From Diplonema japonicum (taxonomy: Eukaryota; Euglenozoa; Diplonemea; Diplonemida; Diplonemidae), in contig OZ025715.1 of NCBI GenBank assembly GCA_964019335.1, forward strand, positions 372,001 to 436,000: a stretch of 64,000 nt of DNA, written 5' to 3'. The position numbers and the translations under genes were made by a program. Shown here piece after piece: positions 32,795 through 44,735 of this stretch. The notes under the pieces are model-generated. The model worked only from the letters and a program-made list of their open reading frames with translations. It had not been told where the DNA came from and did not search any database. The first letter of the stretch is position 1. Every line of letters starts with the position of its first letter.

Positions 32795-35005
32795 ATGCAG
32801 CGGCGTGCAGCGATATGTCTGCTCCTTGCGCACCTCGTGCAGGGGAACATGATGGATGTGATTGAGAAATACAGGGTTGCGTCTAAGAACTGCCCGCTGG
32901 GTTGCGACGATTGGACGAACCACAACGCGTCCCTGTGGCACGCGGGGAAGGTGCCGAGCGATGCGGGGAGCTACTGCGCGCAGCCTGGGGCGGCTGTGAA
33001 CACGGCGTTGTACGGCGGGTGGTGCTACTGCAAGCAGCACACGGAGGAGGAGAAAGGGAAGAGGGAGGTTGGGTCGCCGCCGCCGCCGAGCTGGGACGAC
33101 ATCGGGAACGCACGGTGCGAAACGACGGTGAAGCAGTTCGGGGAGACGCCACCGGCGGGGTTCCAGTACGACACGCAGTCGGGGATGACGGGGTCGCTGT
33201 ACTACTCGAAGCAGGTGAGCCTGGACACGTGCCAAGGGCTGTGCGTGAACAACCTGACGAACTGCGACTACGTGAGCTGGGGGCACGGGGGGTGGTGCTA
33301 CCTCGCGGAGTGGTGCACGAACATGGTGCCGAAGGTGCTGGACTACGAGACGTACCACAACGGGGCGCAGCCTGTGCCGCCGGCACCGACGCCGCCTCCC
33401 AAGGACTGGGACTACTGCGTGCCGGTGGAGGGGGTGCCGGAGCAGGTGAACATCCAGATCGCGTCCGGGAACGCTGTGGTGATCTCGTGGGTGACGTTCG
33501 AGTCTGTTGCGCCCTCGGCGGCACCGACAGCGACGGTGAACGGGACGGCGCACACGGGGGTGACGCACACGCACACGACGCAGGCGCAGGACAGGGTGTA
33601 CTACATGCACTTCGTGCTGGTGGAGAAGCTGACCGCAGGGGTGTACTACTCGTACACGGTGAAGAGCGGAGGGAGCGGGGCTGCGACGAGCGAGGCCTTC
33701 CTGTTCCGGGCGCCGAAGTCTTGGGCGGCGGACGCCCCCACCACCATGGACATCTACGGGGACATGGGGGTGTACACCTACAACAACATGGAGTGGCTGC
33801 ACAAGGACTGCGTGACGGACGGGACGGTGGACCTGGTGGTGCACATGGGGGACCACGCCTACAACGAGGGGGAGGACGACGAGAGGCGTGCCGACGGCTA
33901 CATGAACGGCTTCCAGCCCACCCTTTCCAGCTGCCCTTGGCTCCCGAACGTGGGGAACCACGAGTACTACAGCGGGGCGGAGCTGAACCGCTACCTTGAC
34001 TCCACTTGGCAGAAGTGGGGACCTCTTCCGGCGACTGACCAGACGGCGGCGGCAGCGAAGGAGACTCAGAACACCACCACCACCACCACCACCAACAACA
34101 AGGTCAACAAGGAGAACAACCGCCGCTACAACGGATCGTCGTCCGCGACAAGCGCCCTCGGCTACCTCCTGTCTGCAGGGAACCACCACGGAGTCGGGGT
34201 TCACGGGGCCCTCCCCTCGAACACATCTAGGTACTTCAGCGTGAACTACGGGAAGGTGCACCTGGTGGCCCTGGACCTGAACGGCTACTACGGGACGGAC
34301 CCGTGCGGTGCGCCTTGCCAAGAGGCGCAGCTGGCGTGGCTGAAGCAGGACCTCGCGGAGGCGAACAAGAACAGGGACCAGTTCCCGTGGGTCGTGGTCT
34401 TCTCGCACTTCCCCCTGTTCTGCACTGGGTGCCAGACGAAGCAGTTCGCATCCTACTACGAGTCGAACGAGGCGGAGAAGAGCGGGAACGGGAACAAGAC
34501 GGCGGCGACGGCGTGGGGGAAGTCCCCGGCGCACCTCGCGATGCTGAAGAAGATGGGGTTCAAGACCCCCGACCTCACGGTGAAGGCAGGGTCGGACGTC
34601 ACGATCGACACCTTCGAGCCCATCTTCCTGCAGTACGGGGTGGACCTGTACGTCGCAGGCCACTGGCACTACTACGAGTCGCTGTACCCGGCGACGTCGG
34701 GGAAGGCCTCGTGCAAGACCTGCGCTGAGCCGACGCAGGACAACTTCGACAGCCCGAAGGTGACGGTGCACGTGACCTCTGGGAACGGCGGCCCTCCCGG
34801 GAAGGACAGCTTCACCGAGGACTGCCCGGGCCCCGACTGCGGCCACATCCCCGCCACCAGGAAGCAGACCACAGAGTTCAGCTACGGGAGGATCACCGCC
34901 CACAACACCACCCACCTCACCTTCCAGCAGTTTTTCAACAGCAACGGCTCCCTCTTCGACTCCTGGACAATCTACCAGCCCAACCATGGACCCTTCGCAA
35001 ACTAA
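32795..35005 (+). CDS. secreted purple-acid-phosphatase-like metallophosphoesterase with PAN-like domain
   Basis: A single exon of 736 aa. The N-terminus is hydrophobic (ICLLLAHLVQG), consistent with secretion. A Cys-rich PAN/apple-like module lies near 105-195 (CQGLCVNNLTNCDYVSW, then WCYLAEWC). A fibronectin-like strand region comes next, then the metallophosphoesterase core. All five metal-ligand blocks are visible: GDMG (about 322), GDHAY (353), GNHEYY (387), FSHFPLF (536) and GHWHYYE (623), matching the D, GD-Y, GNH, H and GH-H blocks of purple acid phosphatases. A Thr/Asn-rich insert sits at about 415-445. Codon use is extremely G/C-ending (GTG, ACG, GGG, TTC), like the GH116 genes and unlike the flanking cytoplasmic genes, suggesting high expression. 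It probably hydrolyses phosphomonoesters outside the cell or in lysosome-like compartments. Confidence 0.85.
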   Translation: MQRRAAICLLLAHLVQGNMMDVIEKYRVASKNCPLGCDDWTNHNASLWHAGKVPSDAGSYCAQPGAAVNTALYGGWCYCKQHTEEEKGKREVGSPPPPSWDDIGNARCETTVKQFGETPPAGFQYDTQSGMTGSLYYSKQVSLDTCQGLCVNNLTNCDYVSWGHGGWCYLAEWCTNMVPKVLDYETYHNGAQPVPPAPTPPPKDWDYCVPVEGVPEQVNIQIASGNAVVISWVTFESVAPSAAPTATVNGTAHTGVTHTHTTQAQDRVYYMHFVLVEKLTAGVYYSYTVKSGGSGAATSEAFLFRAPKSWAADAPTTMDIYGDMGVYTYNNMEWLHKDCVTDGTVDLVVHMGDHAYNEGEDDERRADGYMNGFQPTLSSCPWLPNVGNHEYYSGAELNRYLDSTWQKWGPLPATDQTAAAAKETQNTTTTTTTNNKVNKENNRRYNGSSSATSALGYLLSAGNHHGVGVHGALPSNTSRYFSVNYGKVHLVALDLNGYYGTDPCGAPCQEAQLAWLKQDLAEANKNRDQFPWVVVFSHFPLFCTGCQTKQFASYYESNEAEKSGNGNKTAATAWGKSPAHLAMLKKMGFKTPDLTVKAGSDVTIDTFEPIFLQYGVDLYVAGHWHYYESLYPATSGKASCKTCAEPTQDNFDSPKVTVHVTSGNGGPPGKDSFTEDCPGPDCGHIPATRKQTTEFSYGRITAHNTTHLTFQQFFNSNGSLFDSWTIYQPNHGPFAN

Positions 35006-35860
35006 AAAAAGGGGAGGGTATTTCTATTTTTATTTTTGATTTGAAATTCTCTTTTTTTTTAAGAATAAACGACGCAAGTCCTTGAGTATTACTCTTTTCC
35101 GCCTTGTTTCCCCCTTTCCGTCCGTTCCTTTCCCTCTCATCTCTTTTGTTTTTTACACCACTTTCACGTGACACGCCTGCTGCGTGGGAGTGGTGGACTT
35201 TCTTCGCTGGAAAAGCGTTCTCCCTCGCAAAGGAATGCGCTTTTTCTTTTTTTCGCACGTCATTTTTGTTTTCTGGAATATCTAGAACTTCACTTCGTAC
35301 TTCCCCTCTTCCCTTTCCGGCGGTGCGCCCAGCACCACTTAACGTGTTTGCAATCCTGTGGAGGGGTACCACAACGTTCTTCGCTGGAATGAAGGTACAA
35401 TCAACACCCCCACAGATGTGAACTGCCCTATGCGTGAGAAACGTTGCTGTGACTTATGATACCGGTACCTACTCATGTTGATGTTGCTGTGCTACCATGT
35501 CATAGAAGAATTTTAAAAGAAGAAAGAAAAATAGAACAAAACCTTAAGACGGAAGGAGGGGGGGGAGAAAGAAACGAAATGTCTGACTGTCACATTTCCA
35601 CGATAATAATGAGGGGGGAAGGAGAAAAAAGAGGAAGAAAAAAAAGTTTTCCTTTTCCTCTTATATTTCTTTCTTTTTTAGGCGATCCTGTCACATACTG
35701 CAGGTTCCCTTCAAAGATATCTTTTTTTCGTACAAGTACGGGAACATTTGCCGATTGTGACTTTTTATCCCCCCCCCCCTCCATTTCCGATCTTTGGTGT
35801 AATGGCCTTGTTGTTATTTCTTGTTCTCTTTCCATCTTTTACCTTTTCTCTCCACAGGGA
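35006..35860. other. spacer and leader region before the WD40 gene
   Basis: About 850 nt, T/C-rich, without a supported gene. CTCTCCACAG ends at 35857, three bases before the ATG at 35861. An upstream in-frame extension to 35456 exists but crosses low-complexity sequence and the acceptor, so I do not include it. Confidence 0.5.
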
Positions 35861-38796
35861 ATGCAAGATGTTCTGGTGGCACACAGCGTCAGGTACGGCG
35901 GCCAGCATGAAGCCGAGCGGGTGGAACTGCCATTGACGATCCCAAACTGCCAATGGAGTGCTGTTGACTGTTCAGAGGGGTATGTAGCGGTGGCTGCAAA
36001 CGTTGTGGGGTATCACGGAAAGAGAGCAGGCGTTTTCATATGGGACTACGCAAAGAACGAAGTTCAAGAAAAAGATGGGTGGGTGTGGGGCTGCAACGAG
36101 GAAGAGGTTATCCACACACTGCGAATCTCCCCAAAGGGCGGCGCTGTTGCTCTCGCCACTAATCTCTCACGTGTTGTGGTGCACTCCGCTGCGAAGGGAA
36201 CCAACACACGAGTCAACGCTCTTACAGTTCAGCACCAGGCCCATGAAGCCACCGTCACCTCGATGTGCTGGGGGTACCGTGGGCTGTACACGGCAGACGC
36301 TGCAGGTGTTATCTACGAATACGACTGGCTGTCGTCTTTCCGCCCGACGCGTCTCGCGGATCTCAACGAGAAGATCCTCCAAATCGCCTCGAACACCTTC
36401 TCTGTCGCAGCGCATGTCTGCAACGAAGGCCGGACACATCTCCTCGTCACCACCGAGCGTAGGTGCCTCCTCCTTAACGTAACAGACGGCATGATCATCA
36501 CCGTGAGGCATAAGAACAACCCGCGACATGCACCCACGGGTGGTTCCTTCCATGCTACTACTGGTGGGATGCTCATTCTGCACGGTACCGACGACTCGAC
36601 ACCCTCCCTGACCCTCACCACCCCTCCCGTCAATACCTTCCACAATGGAATTGAAGCGATTCAGACTATTGGTCTCACGCCGCTCTCTAACCTAGGTGCT
36701 TCAGGTGAGCTTTCCTCACTGACTACTCTCTTCAACGGGAATATTGTGGCAGCCGGCAAGGCGTCGTGCTTTGTGCTGAATCCCTATTTCGGCATTGTCA
36801 GTGAGTTTCACTTCCCTTCTGACTTGCGGTGTGTGAGCGTTGCTTCGTCGGAGATCTTCTGCCTTCTGGCCAACAACGAGATCGTCCGACTGCATGCGTC
36901 ACGCCCTCTCAACAAACACAATTTAGCGCCTGCTGTGAGGTGGGACCCTGTGCAGTACGTGACAGCTAACACGGTGGCCATATCGTGTTTGGTTATTGTG
37001 TGTGCTGCTGGGGAAGGCAGGTTCAGGAAGAGCAAAGGTGGTGTCAGCAGCAATACCTCACCGAAGCCTGTAAGGATCCTGACCCCTGTTGAAGAGCTCG
37101 AAAGGGCACGGCGGCAGGTATCACAGACTGTCATCAGCGGCATCAAGAGCACGTACAAGATGTTCCACAGCAATACACAGACACCAGTCCCGTACTTGGT
37201 ACGGGTGATCATCACTGCGAGTTTCAGCACTGTGGCGCTGGGTGCTGCCCAGGTCGAGGATGCAGCCATCAAGGAAGGCATTCGGAACATTGTGTGGGAC
37301 ATTGTTAGCGAGCTGATTCAGGAACCTCAGCACAAACTGAAGACCGAGAAGAAACCGCGGAAACGGCAGATGAAGGTGCTGAAGCCAACGGCGAAGGCCA
37401 AGGCAGCGACCATCAGGTCTCCGACACGGAAGGCTGCACCGCCAGTCGTCCCGAACTTCAACGACATCGACCTTATCTACGATGATACGATGTCGCCGTA
37501 CAGTGTGAAGATCAAGCAGATTGTAGCAGCTGACGCCAAGCTGCGCGACGCTCACCACGCCGTCAAGATGAAGGAGCTGCTGCTGCAACGCACACACGAA
37601 GCAGCTTCCACAGCAGTCGTGGTAGTGGTTCTATCGACGTGGGACATCAACCCCCTGCAGATGCTGCGAGACCACTGTGTTACAACAGCGCAAGTCTCTG
37701 CCTTGACGGTGGCCGTCTTCGGGTGGCACACGATAACCTTACGACTGAAGAGAAAGGCCATCCACCGTGTATGCCGTGACTTAATACAGAACGTGTGGTG
37801 GGCCGTAGAGGACGAGATCACCACCATAGAGAAGAGAAAGACTCGCGATCGGGAGGAAGCCCGACAAGCCGCACAGCTTGCGGTGCTGCAAGACATCCAA
37901 GCAAGGCAACAGGTGCCGATATCGATGTTCAAAAAATCGGATGAAGAGGACATCATGCACAAGGTATGCGCCGCCCACAACAAAAAGCACACTTAAACAC
38001 AGTTCGATGCGATGAACCAGCTCATCCAGGCACGATCCGCGCTGTTCGCCGCAGTGCTGTGCGTTGTATCGCAACCGTGCATTGAAGAGATACAGCATCG
38101 TGAAGCTACAAAGATTAAAGAAGGGATGGTCGCCGCCATGGTGAAGTGGGCTGTAGACGTCGTGAGGAGCGATGACGCTTCTGCATATCAGGGGCAGAAA
38201 GAAGTCACTGGGGTATGTACTGTATAATTATTGCTCAACCCCAACAGGATACTAGTTGGGAAGAGTTCTTGCCCGAGGAGGTGAAGGAGAAGATGGCAAC
38301 GCTGAAAGAATCCGTGCGGGAAGAAATATCGAATGCTTACCAGCCGCTTATCGAGAGACATCAACAGGAGATCAGGGACCTCGGTCCCAAAAGGGGAGAA
38401 ATAGCAGCATTCGAGTACGAGAGAACACCACTGTGGAACGCGGAGTGGAGCAAAGGTCTTCTGCTGGCAACAGACCCCCCACCATGGGCCACGCCAGACG
38501 GCCAAGAAATGGCATGCAACCCTGTCGACGATCCCGATGTGCTCCCCAAACCGTCATTGGTGTGGGACGGCGACTGGCAGACCTCACCGTGGCGTTTCAG
38601 CAATGGTAGCTACTGGGAAAGAGAATGCGGGATGTTTTCAATTCTCAGAAGGCGTGCCTGGAAGCGCATGTGGGTGTGCCCTCGGACAGAAGAACGCCAC
38701 TCAACACTCCTCACCACACAAGCTGACGAGTTGAAGGACTGGACACACTGCGTCATCACAGACATCCTTGACCGGGAAGCAGCAGGTGCCCAATGA
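35861..38796 (+). CDS. beta-propeller protein with C-terminal DysF-like Trp/Arg segment
   Basis: Exons are 35861-37963, 38003-38212 and 38248-38796, giving 953 aa; the introns are 39 and 35 nt, both phase 0. Residues 1-380 read as WD40-like blades (VFIWDYAKNEV; HEATVTSMCWGYRGLYTAD; GVIYEYDW). This part recalls the propellers of HPS5 or TECPR2, an impression only. The middle is helical with a basic KKPRKRQMK stretch. Near 832-913 a segment with many Trp and Pro (PLWNAEW, PPWATPDG, WDGDWQTSPWRFSNGSYW) ends in ILRRRAWKRMWV, like the paired W and RRRRW-R motifs of DysF domains in peroxins and TECPR proteins. A membrane-trafficking role is plausible. The family is not certain. Confidence 0.7.
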
Positions 38797-38984
38797 AATG
38801 CCTCGACTCTCAAAAACAAATGGGAAAGAAAAAGGGACAAAAAAAAAGATTTGGTTTAATACACAAATAGCCCCCCCCCCCCCTTCCGTTGAGTAGCCCC
38901 TTCATCTACATACTTAGTACTTTCGTTTTTCTGTATTGCAAAAAGATTGTTGGGTTGAAAACCGGCGAAGCATAAACCAGGAAG
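38797..38984. other. 188-nt intergenic spacer
   Basis: The very short gap between two co-oriented genes holds a C run (38871-38883) and an acceptor-like CATAAACCAG ending at 38980, four bases before the myosin ATG. There is little room for an independent promoter. Confidence 0.5.
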
Positions 38985-41900
38985 ATGTCGGGGGCGCTGA
39001 TAGAAGTGGGTGCCCTCTGCTTCGGGTTGAGTGCGAAGGATTCATGGAAGGTAGGGAAGGTAGTGGAGTGGAATGGAAAGGTGGGTGCTGTGCAGTCGAA
39101 CGATGGGGAGAAGCTGTCGAAGCTGTCGGAGGACATGATCAACTTGGTGAGCGACGAGGTGCTGAGCGAGGATGTGGACGATCTTCTGAACCTCACGTTG
39201 CTGCACGACTCAACGCTGCTTCACGTCCTTCGGCAGAGGTACATGCGGGATGTGATATACACGAACATCGGAGCGATTGTGGTGGCATTGAACCCGTTCA
39301 ATTTTAAAATTCCTCACTACACTGACGATAACATGCCGAAATATCTGGCGGAGGGTGACAGGATTGAAGAAAATCTACCTCATTCATGGGCGGTGGCGCA
39401 CAACACGTACTGGGAGCTGCGGAACGATCAGCAAAACCAAACCATTCTCGTTTCCGGGGAGTCCGGTGCAGGGAAAACCGAAGCGTCGAAAATTGTCATG
39501 AAATACCTCGCTGCCCTGTCGTGCAAAAGCGGGGACAAAGCGAACAAAGAGGCCGCTCAAATGGTCGGCACCAAGATCAACATGGCGTCGCCGCCCTTGG
39601 AGTCCTTTGGAAACGCAAAAACAGTCCGCAACGACAACTCGTCTCGATTCGGGAAGTTCATGAGAGTGAAGTTCGACGACACGGGCTTCCTCGTCGGCGC
39701 TCACATCACGAAATATTTATTGGAGAAGTCCCGAATCGTCACCGCCGCACAAGGCGAACGGGTGTACCACTCATTCTACCTCGTCGTTCGCGGCAACGAC
39801 ACCCGTTTGAAACTCGCCAGAGACTCATCTTACAAAAGCCTTGCCTCGGGTAACATGCTTGCCAACAAGGAATTCGATTCCAAAGAAGAATACGATGAGG
39901 TGATCACCGCGCTCTCCACTATGGGGCTGCCTACAACCGACATCGATGGTATCTGGAAGTGCGTGGCGGGGGTTCTAAACGCGCTGAACATAGAGTTCCT
40001 GGAGGACGGCGAAGGATCGAAGGTGAGCGAGGGTTCGCAGGGCTTCATCGACTTAACGTGTGAACAATGGGGCATCGACAGCGAGGTGCTCAAGAAGGAA
40101 GCGGTGACAACAACCATGTTTGTCGGTGGGCAGTGGATCACGAAGGTGTTGTCCCCTGTAAAAGCAGTCGACGGCAGGGACTCTCTAGTCAAAGCTACGT
40201 ACGACTACGAATTCGGTTGGCTAATTGAAAAATGCAATGAAATGTTGGATGTCAACTGCGAAGGGACCTGGGTGGGCCTCCTCGACATCTTCGGCTTCGA
40301 AGACTTCGAGGTCAACTCCTTCGAACAGATTTGCATCAACCTCGCCAACGAGTCCCTCCAAGGCCACTACAACGAGTTCATCTTCACCAAGGACATGGAG
40401 CTCTGCCGTGCAGAGGGCATCGACGTGACAGAAGTCGAGTTCCCCGACAACGCAGAATGCCTCAACATGGTCTCTGGCCGTGGGGGAATCCTCGCTCTCT
40501 TAGACGAAGAATGCTCCCTTGGGAAGGGCAGCTCCGCAGGGTTCCTCCACAACGTCGAGGAACACCACAAGAAAAACCCGTTCTTCAGGAAGAAAGCCCT
40601 TGCGAAGAACTCATTCATCATCAGACACTACGCGGGCGACGTTTCATATGACGTGACAGGCGTTCTCGACAAGAACAGGGACACGCTCAAGGAAGCGTAC
40701 AAGAACATGATGCGTGCCTCCTCCGACCCCTTCATCGCGGTCCTTCACCCCGACCCTGCTACTCAGAACGCCAAAAAACAAACCGTCGGCGGGTTCTTCA
40801 AAGAACAGGTAGCCCTCCTCATGGAGCTGATCAACAGCACCAACCCCCATTGGATCCGCTGTGTCAAGCCCCACCCTGCGAAGAAGCCCCTCCACTTTGA
40901 CGGTGTGTCGACAATGAAGCAGCTCGCTTCATCCGGTGTCCTTGGCACCGTGAAGATACGCAAGGCAGGGTATCCCATCAGGCTGAACTACGACGCCTTC
41001 AAGGTGCGCTACCGTATCATAGCCTCCGACCCATGTGCCGAGCCGAAGGCTGTGGCGCAGGACATCTTCAGCACACTCGAGTTCACAAAGAAGGAAGGCC
41101 AACTGGGTGTCACCATCGTCTTCCTGAAAACGTCCGGCTACGTGGAGCTGGAGAAGATGAAAAGGGTACGGCTGGCCGTCTTCGCGAAAACCTTGGTGAT
41201 GTCAGCGCAGACGCACATGTCGCGGTTGAGAGTAGCATGCCAGCGGAAGGTGGCGCAGGTGGAGGTGATACAGACATACCTCCGGTCCAAGCCTTCGGAG
41301 ATATTGTGGAGGAGGAAGCAGTACGCTCTGATCGAGGACAAAATAATAGAAGCCACGAAGCAACTCCTCGTAGGTGTGAAGGAGGAGGACATCCAAAGGA
41401 AAGAGATTGCAGAAGAAGAAGACGCAGCACAGAAGGCGATGGTGGCGTCACTACTAGACGGGCTCGAGGGGGTCATACAGCACTGGAAGGACACGAAACC
41501 TGCACGGGACGAGGCGGCAAGGGTGGCAGTGCTGGACACTGAGTCGGGCGAGAGAAACGTCATCCTACATAAGGAGAAGGATGCACTAGCTGCCTTGCTG
41601 AAAGAAGTGGAGGAGCACAAGTATGAAATGGAAGACCTGCAGTACGAGAGAGAGGAAAATGAGAAGCTCGCAGAAGAGATGAAAAAACAAGAGGAACAGG
41701 AAAAAGAACGGCAATTAGAAGAAGCCCGACGGGAGGCAGAACGTGAAGCGCAAGCACAAGAGATAGAAAGACAACGGCACATTGCCTTGGCTGTGTGGGC
41801 ACAGCAGGAAGAACGCGAGGAAATGGAACAGAGAAAGATGCAAGCGGTGTTGGAACGCAAGGAGACAGCGAAGAAGAAGAGGATGTTAACGCAGCTCACT

Positions 41901-42377
41901 GCGAAGGAGCTGAAGGAGCAGGAGAGGCTACAGATAGCAAGGTCGCGGCTGCAATACCCTGAAAGGACCTTCGACACCAGCTCAAAGGTGTTCACAGCAG
42001 GCTCGCAAAGGCCGTCTACCTCTACAACACCTGCGTCACCACAATCACAGTCGCCCTTCAAGCCAGTTCACCTCCCGTACTCCCCTCCACCTTCTTCTGT
42101 ATCTCCCCATCGGACGTCAGTAGGGCGCTCGTCCTGCTCGCCATCTCACAGACCCAGCCCGTCTTTGGTATGCAGGATCTTCTGTTTACAATTAATTCTT
42201 TTTTTCTTTTCCCCCACTCCAGCGTGCAGCAAGTATAACAAGCCCGTCTCCAGAGTACAGCCCACCTAGCATAGGGGGCCTGACATCGCAGAAGGAGCGG
42301 CTGAGCCAGGCAAGAGTGCAGCCAGAGACGCTCAGTTCCCTCGACATGGTACGCATTTGACCAAAAAAAAAAAAAAG

Positions 42378-42418
<41 letters not shown>

Positions 42419-42688
42419 TAACGCGGCTCAGAAAACTGAAAGACGTGAGAGATGGCAGCCTCATGATCAGCCCGAAGATTTCCCTCAAAGACCGGAGGAA
42501 CCCCGAGAACCCCAACAACCCCAGATGGAGGCCTTCTGAGGACGACACTGTTCTTTTGCCTGATGGGACAAAGGTCCCTACGAGCAGAGCGGTATGTTGT
42601 GTGGGGGGAAGAAACTTTTTATTCTTCACAGTCTCCGAGTGACGACCCACAAGAGCGGCGGAGACGGCGGGCGGGCTTGAAACAGTGA
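38985..42688 (+). CDS. myosin heavy chain, motor plus short coiled tail
   Basis: Exons are 38985-42167, 42223-42348, 42418-42591 and 42632-42688, giving 1179 aa. The motor is complete: an SH3-like N-terminal part, P-loop GESGAGKT (158-165), switch I NDNSSRFGK (about 215), switch II DIFGFEDF (about 433), an actin-binding region with NPHWIRCVKPH, and the converter ending near 705. A short IQ-like neck follows. A Glu/Lys/Arg coiled coil (about 860-1000) comes next, then a Ser/Pro-rich tail and a basic end (RRRRRAGLKQ). No MyTH4, FERM, SH3 or PH tail domain is visible, so the class is unassigned. All three introns (55, 69 and 40 nt) are in the tail; the second contains an A run of nearly 60. Role: ATP-driven movement on actin. 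Confidence 0.92.
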
Positions 42689-43143
42689 ACGAGAGAGAAA
42701 AAATATGAAATGAAAAATACATGTTTATCCCTTTGCCCCCCCCCCCCCCGACCTTTAGATCCGATTACAAAAAAAAAATTAGTTGTATTATTCTTTTTTT
42801 TTCTTCCCTCCGTTCTGTTGTTCTCCCTTTTATTCTCTTTTCGTTTTTTTTAAAAAGAAAAAAAGAAAGAAAAAATGAGAAAAATGAAAAAGAAAGCTGT
42901 ATCCCCCCCCCCCCCCCCCCCAACTTAATAGACCTATCAGATAGGGAGAGGACAAAATTATCTTTCTTCAAAAGAAAAAGAAAAGTGCGTGATGTCTGCT
43001 TTTTATTTGTTTTCTGGGAGCAGCGCTGCAGAATGCTGCGTAGGTAAGCTGCGTAGTGTAGTGATGCTACAGGTGAGTGGTGTCGCCTCTCCTAGCTAGC
43101 TGTGTGCACGCTGAGATGGGGCAAGCCGCGGAGCATTGTCTTT

Positions 43144-43178
<35 letters not shown>

Positions 43179-43278
43179 GACCGGTACACATTTTCTTTGT
43201 AATTTTTTTTTTCTCGCCGCTTATATAAAATTTAAAAAAAAAAAAAAAGAAGGGAAAAAAAAAAAAAAAAAAAAGAAA
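42689..43278. other. spacer with C, T and A runs
   Basis: About 590 nt holding C runs (42738, 42903-42922), a T run (43147-43175) and A runs directly before the next ATG. No gene is supported. No clear pyrimidine-AG acceptor is visible close to the ATG; the nearest AG is in AAAAG four bases upstream. Confidence 0.5.
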
Positions 43279-44164
43279 ATGCCGCTTCAAGCCGCAAAGC
43301 CAGACATGGAATTGTCCTACGGGTTGGGGTTGTTAGCGTTCGCATTGCTACACGCGTGTTATACCACAATACTGCCGAATGTGGTTCCTGGGTATTATTT
43401 GACACACACAAAAAAAAAAAAAAAAGGTACAAAAGGTTCCCAGACTTCAAAAAGTGGGAATGGTCCAACAGAATAGTTGCACTATGTGTGTGCTCATGGA
43501 TGACGGTCTGCACTGCATGGTACTGGACACAGAAGGAGGACCTGTTCATCTGGGATGCAGAAGGTTTGCACAAAAAAAAAAAAAAAACTCAAACACAGAA
43601 ACCATCCCCCTCTTCCAGCAGTCCTGCATCCAATTTATGGTGGGCTATGTCCTCTACGATCTTGTAATCTGTTTTTTTGTGGAATCGGAGCTCACCTACC
43701 TCTTTATCGTGCATCACGTGCTGGGGGCAGTTTCTCATCTCATTGTTCTTACGTACGGAGATGGGATAGGTGCTTACTACTCCATGTTGGTGTATATCTC
43801 TGAAGGCAGCACTCCTTTCATGCATATTGCGTGGTTTTTCAATGAACTACGGAACCAAGAAGACAAGAAGAACGCGGCTTATTGGAGCACTGGGCTGAAC
43901 GATGTGCTTTTCAAGCTGTCATCGGCCTTGCTGCTCCTCTGCTTCTTTTTGTTCCGTGTGTGCCTGTCGCCTTGTATTGTGTACCACAGCTACACCAAGG
44001 GCCTCCCTGTTTGGACTCAAAATATTTCGGCTGAAGTGGGTGCCGTGCAGGTTTTTATTCTGTTCTCTTTCATGTGTATTAACTGGTACTGGTTCTACTG
44101 CCTTATCAAGCTTGCTGTCGAAAATTTCGTAGGGGGTCCTTCCAATGATAAAAAGAGTCAGTAG
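43279..44164 (+). CDS. TLC-domain multi-pass membrane protein
   Basis: Exons are 43279-43391, 43427-43563 and 43599-44164, giving 271 aa. Both 35-nt introns contain A runs, and the phases (2 and 1) close perfectly. Several hydrophobic helices are visible. The TLC (TRAM-LAG1-CLN8) signature is clear: YDLVICFF, then the HH motif in LFIVHHVLGAVSHLIVLTYG, then ISEGSTPFMHIAWFFNEL. The length fits the TLCD4/TMEM56-like group better than ceramide synthases, which are longer and usually carry other motifs. Such proteins are ER or plasma-membrane lipid-associated. The substrate is unknown. Without removing the introns the frame is broken, so the splice model is strongly supported by the domain. Confidence 0.87.
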
Positions 44165-44624
44165 AGGGGAGCACGTGGGTTTTTATTAAATTATTTTTTT
44201 ATTTTAAATTTCCGGTTTTGCGAGACCTTCGCAGTACAAAAAAAAAAAAAAAAGAAAAAAAGAGAAAAAAAGAAAATGTGGGCAGTTGCTAACACTTCTC
44301 TCCGTCATCATATATTTGAGTTTTTTTTTTTTTTATATTACCTACCCCTCCCTTTTTTTTTTTTTTTTTTTACACGATACCCTTCTTTTGTTCCATCGGG
44401 GACTTTAAACAGCTAATTACAGCGGGAAAAAAAGAAAAAAAAAGATAATGAGGGAAAAAAGATTTTTTTTTTCTCTCCTTTCCCCGTTGTTAATTTTCTC
44501 TATTGACCTCAAAGGGACAGCACGAGACAGGGGTGGGTCTTTCACAAGGATATGAAAGGGTAGCATTTCTTGTAAAAAAAACCGTTTTATTTCTCATTTT
44601 TTTTCTTTTTTTTGTTTAACAATA

Positions 44625-44735
44625 TTTGTCGAGGCTAAAAACTAGTTGATGGCAGCGTAATAAGCTATTTTATTAGGTAAAATCCCGCTCGTGCGCACAA
44701 ACAAATGAAGCGCCAAACTAGTTTTTTTTTTTGCA
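44625..44735 (+). repeat. dispersed repeat, form without microsatellite
   Basis: The sequence GTCGAGGCTAAAAACTAG, then GCTATTTTATTAGG, then CGTGCGCACAAACAAATGAAG and a T run parallels 45541-45690. There the ATTTTATT portion has grown into an 18-unit TTTTA array. Confidence 0.55.

Noticed and set aside
32717-34987. 756-aa minus-strand frame opposite the phosphatase
   Set aside because: Same codon-bias shadow; Val/Arg/His-rich with no motif.
35456-35860. Upstream extension of the WD40 frame
   Set aside because: Low-complexity translation across T/C-rich sequence and an acceptor three bases before the chosen ATG.
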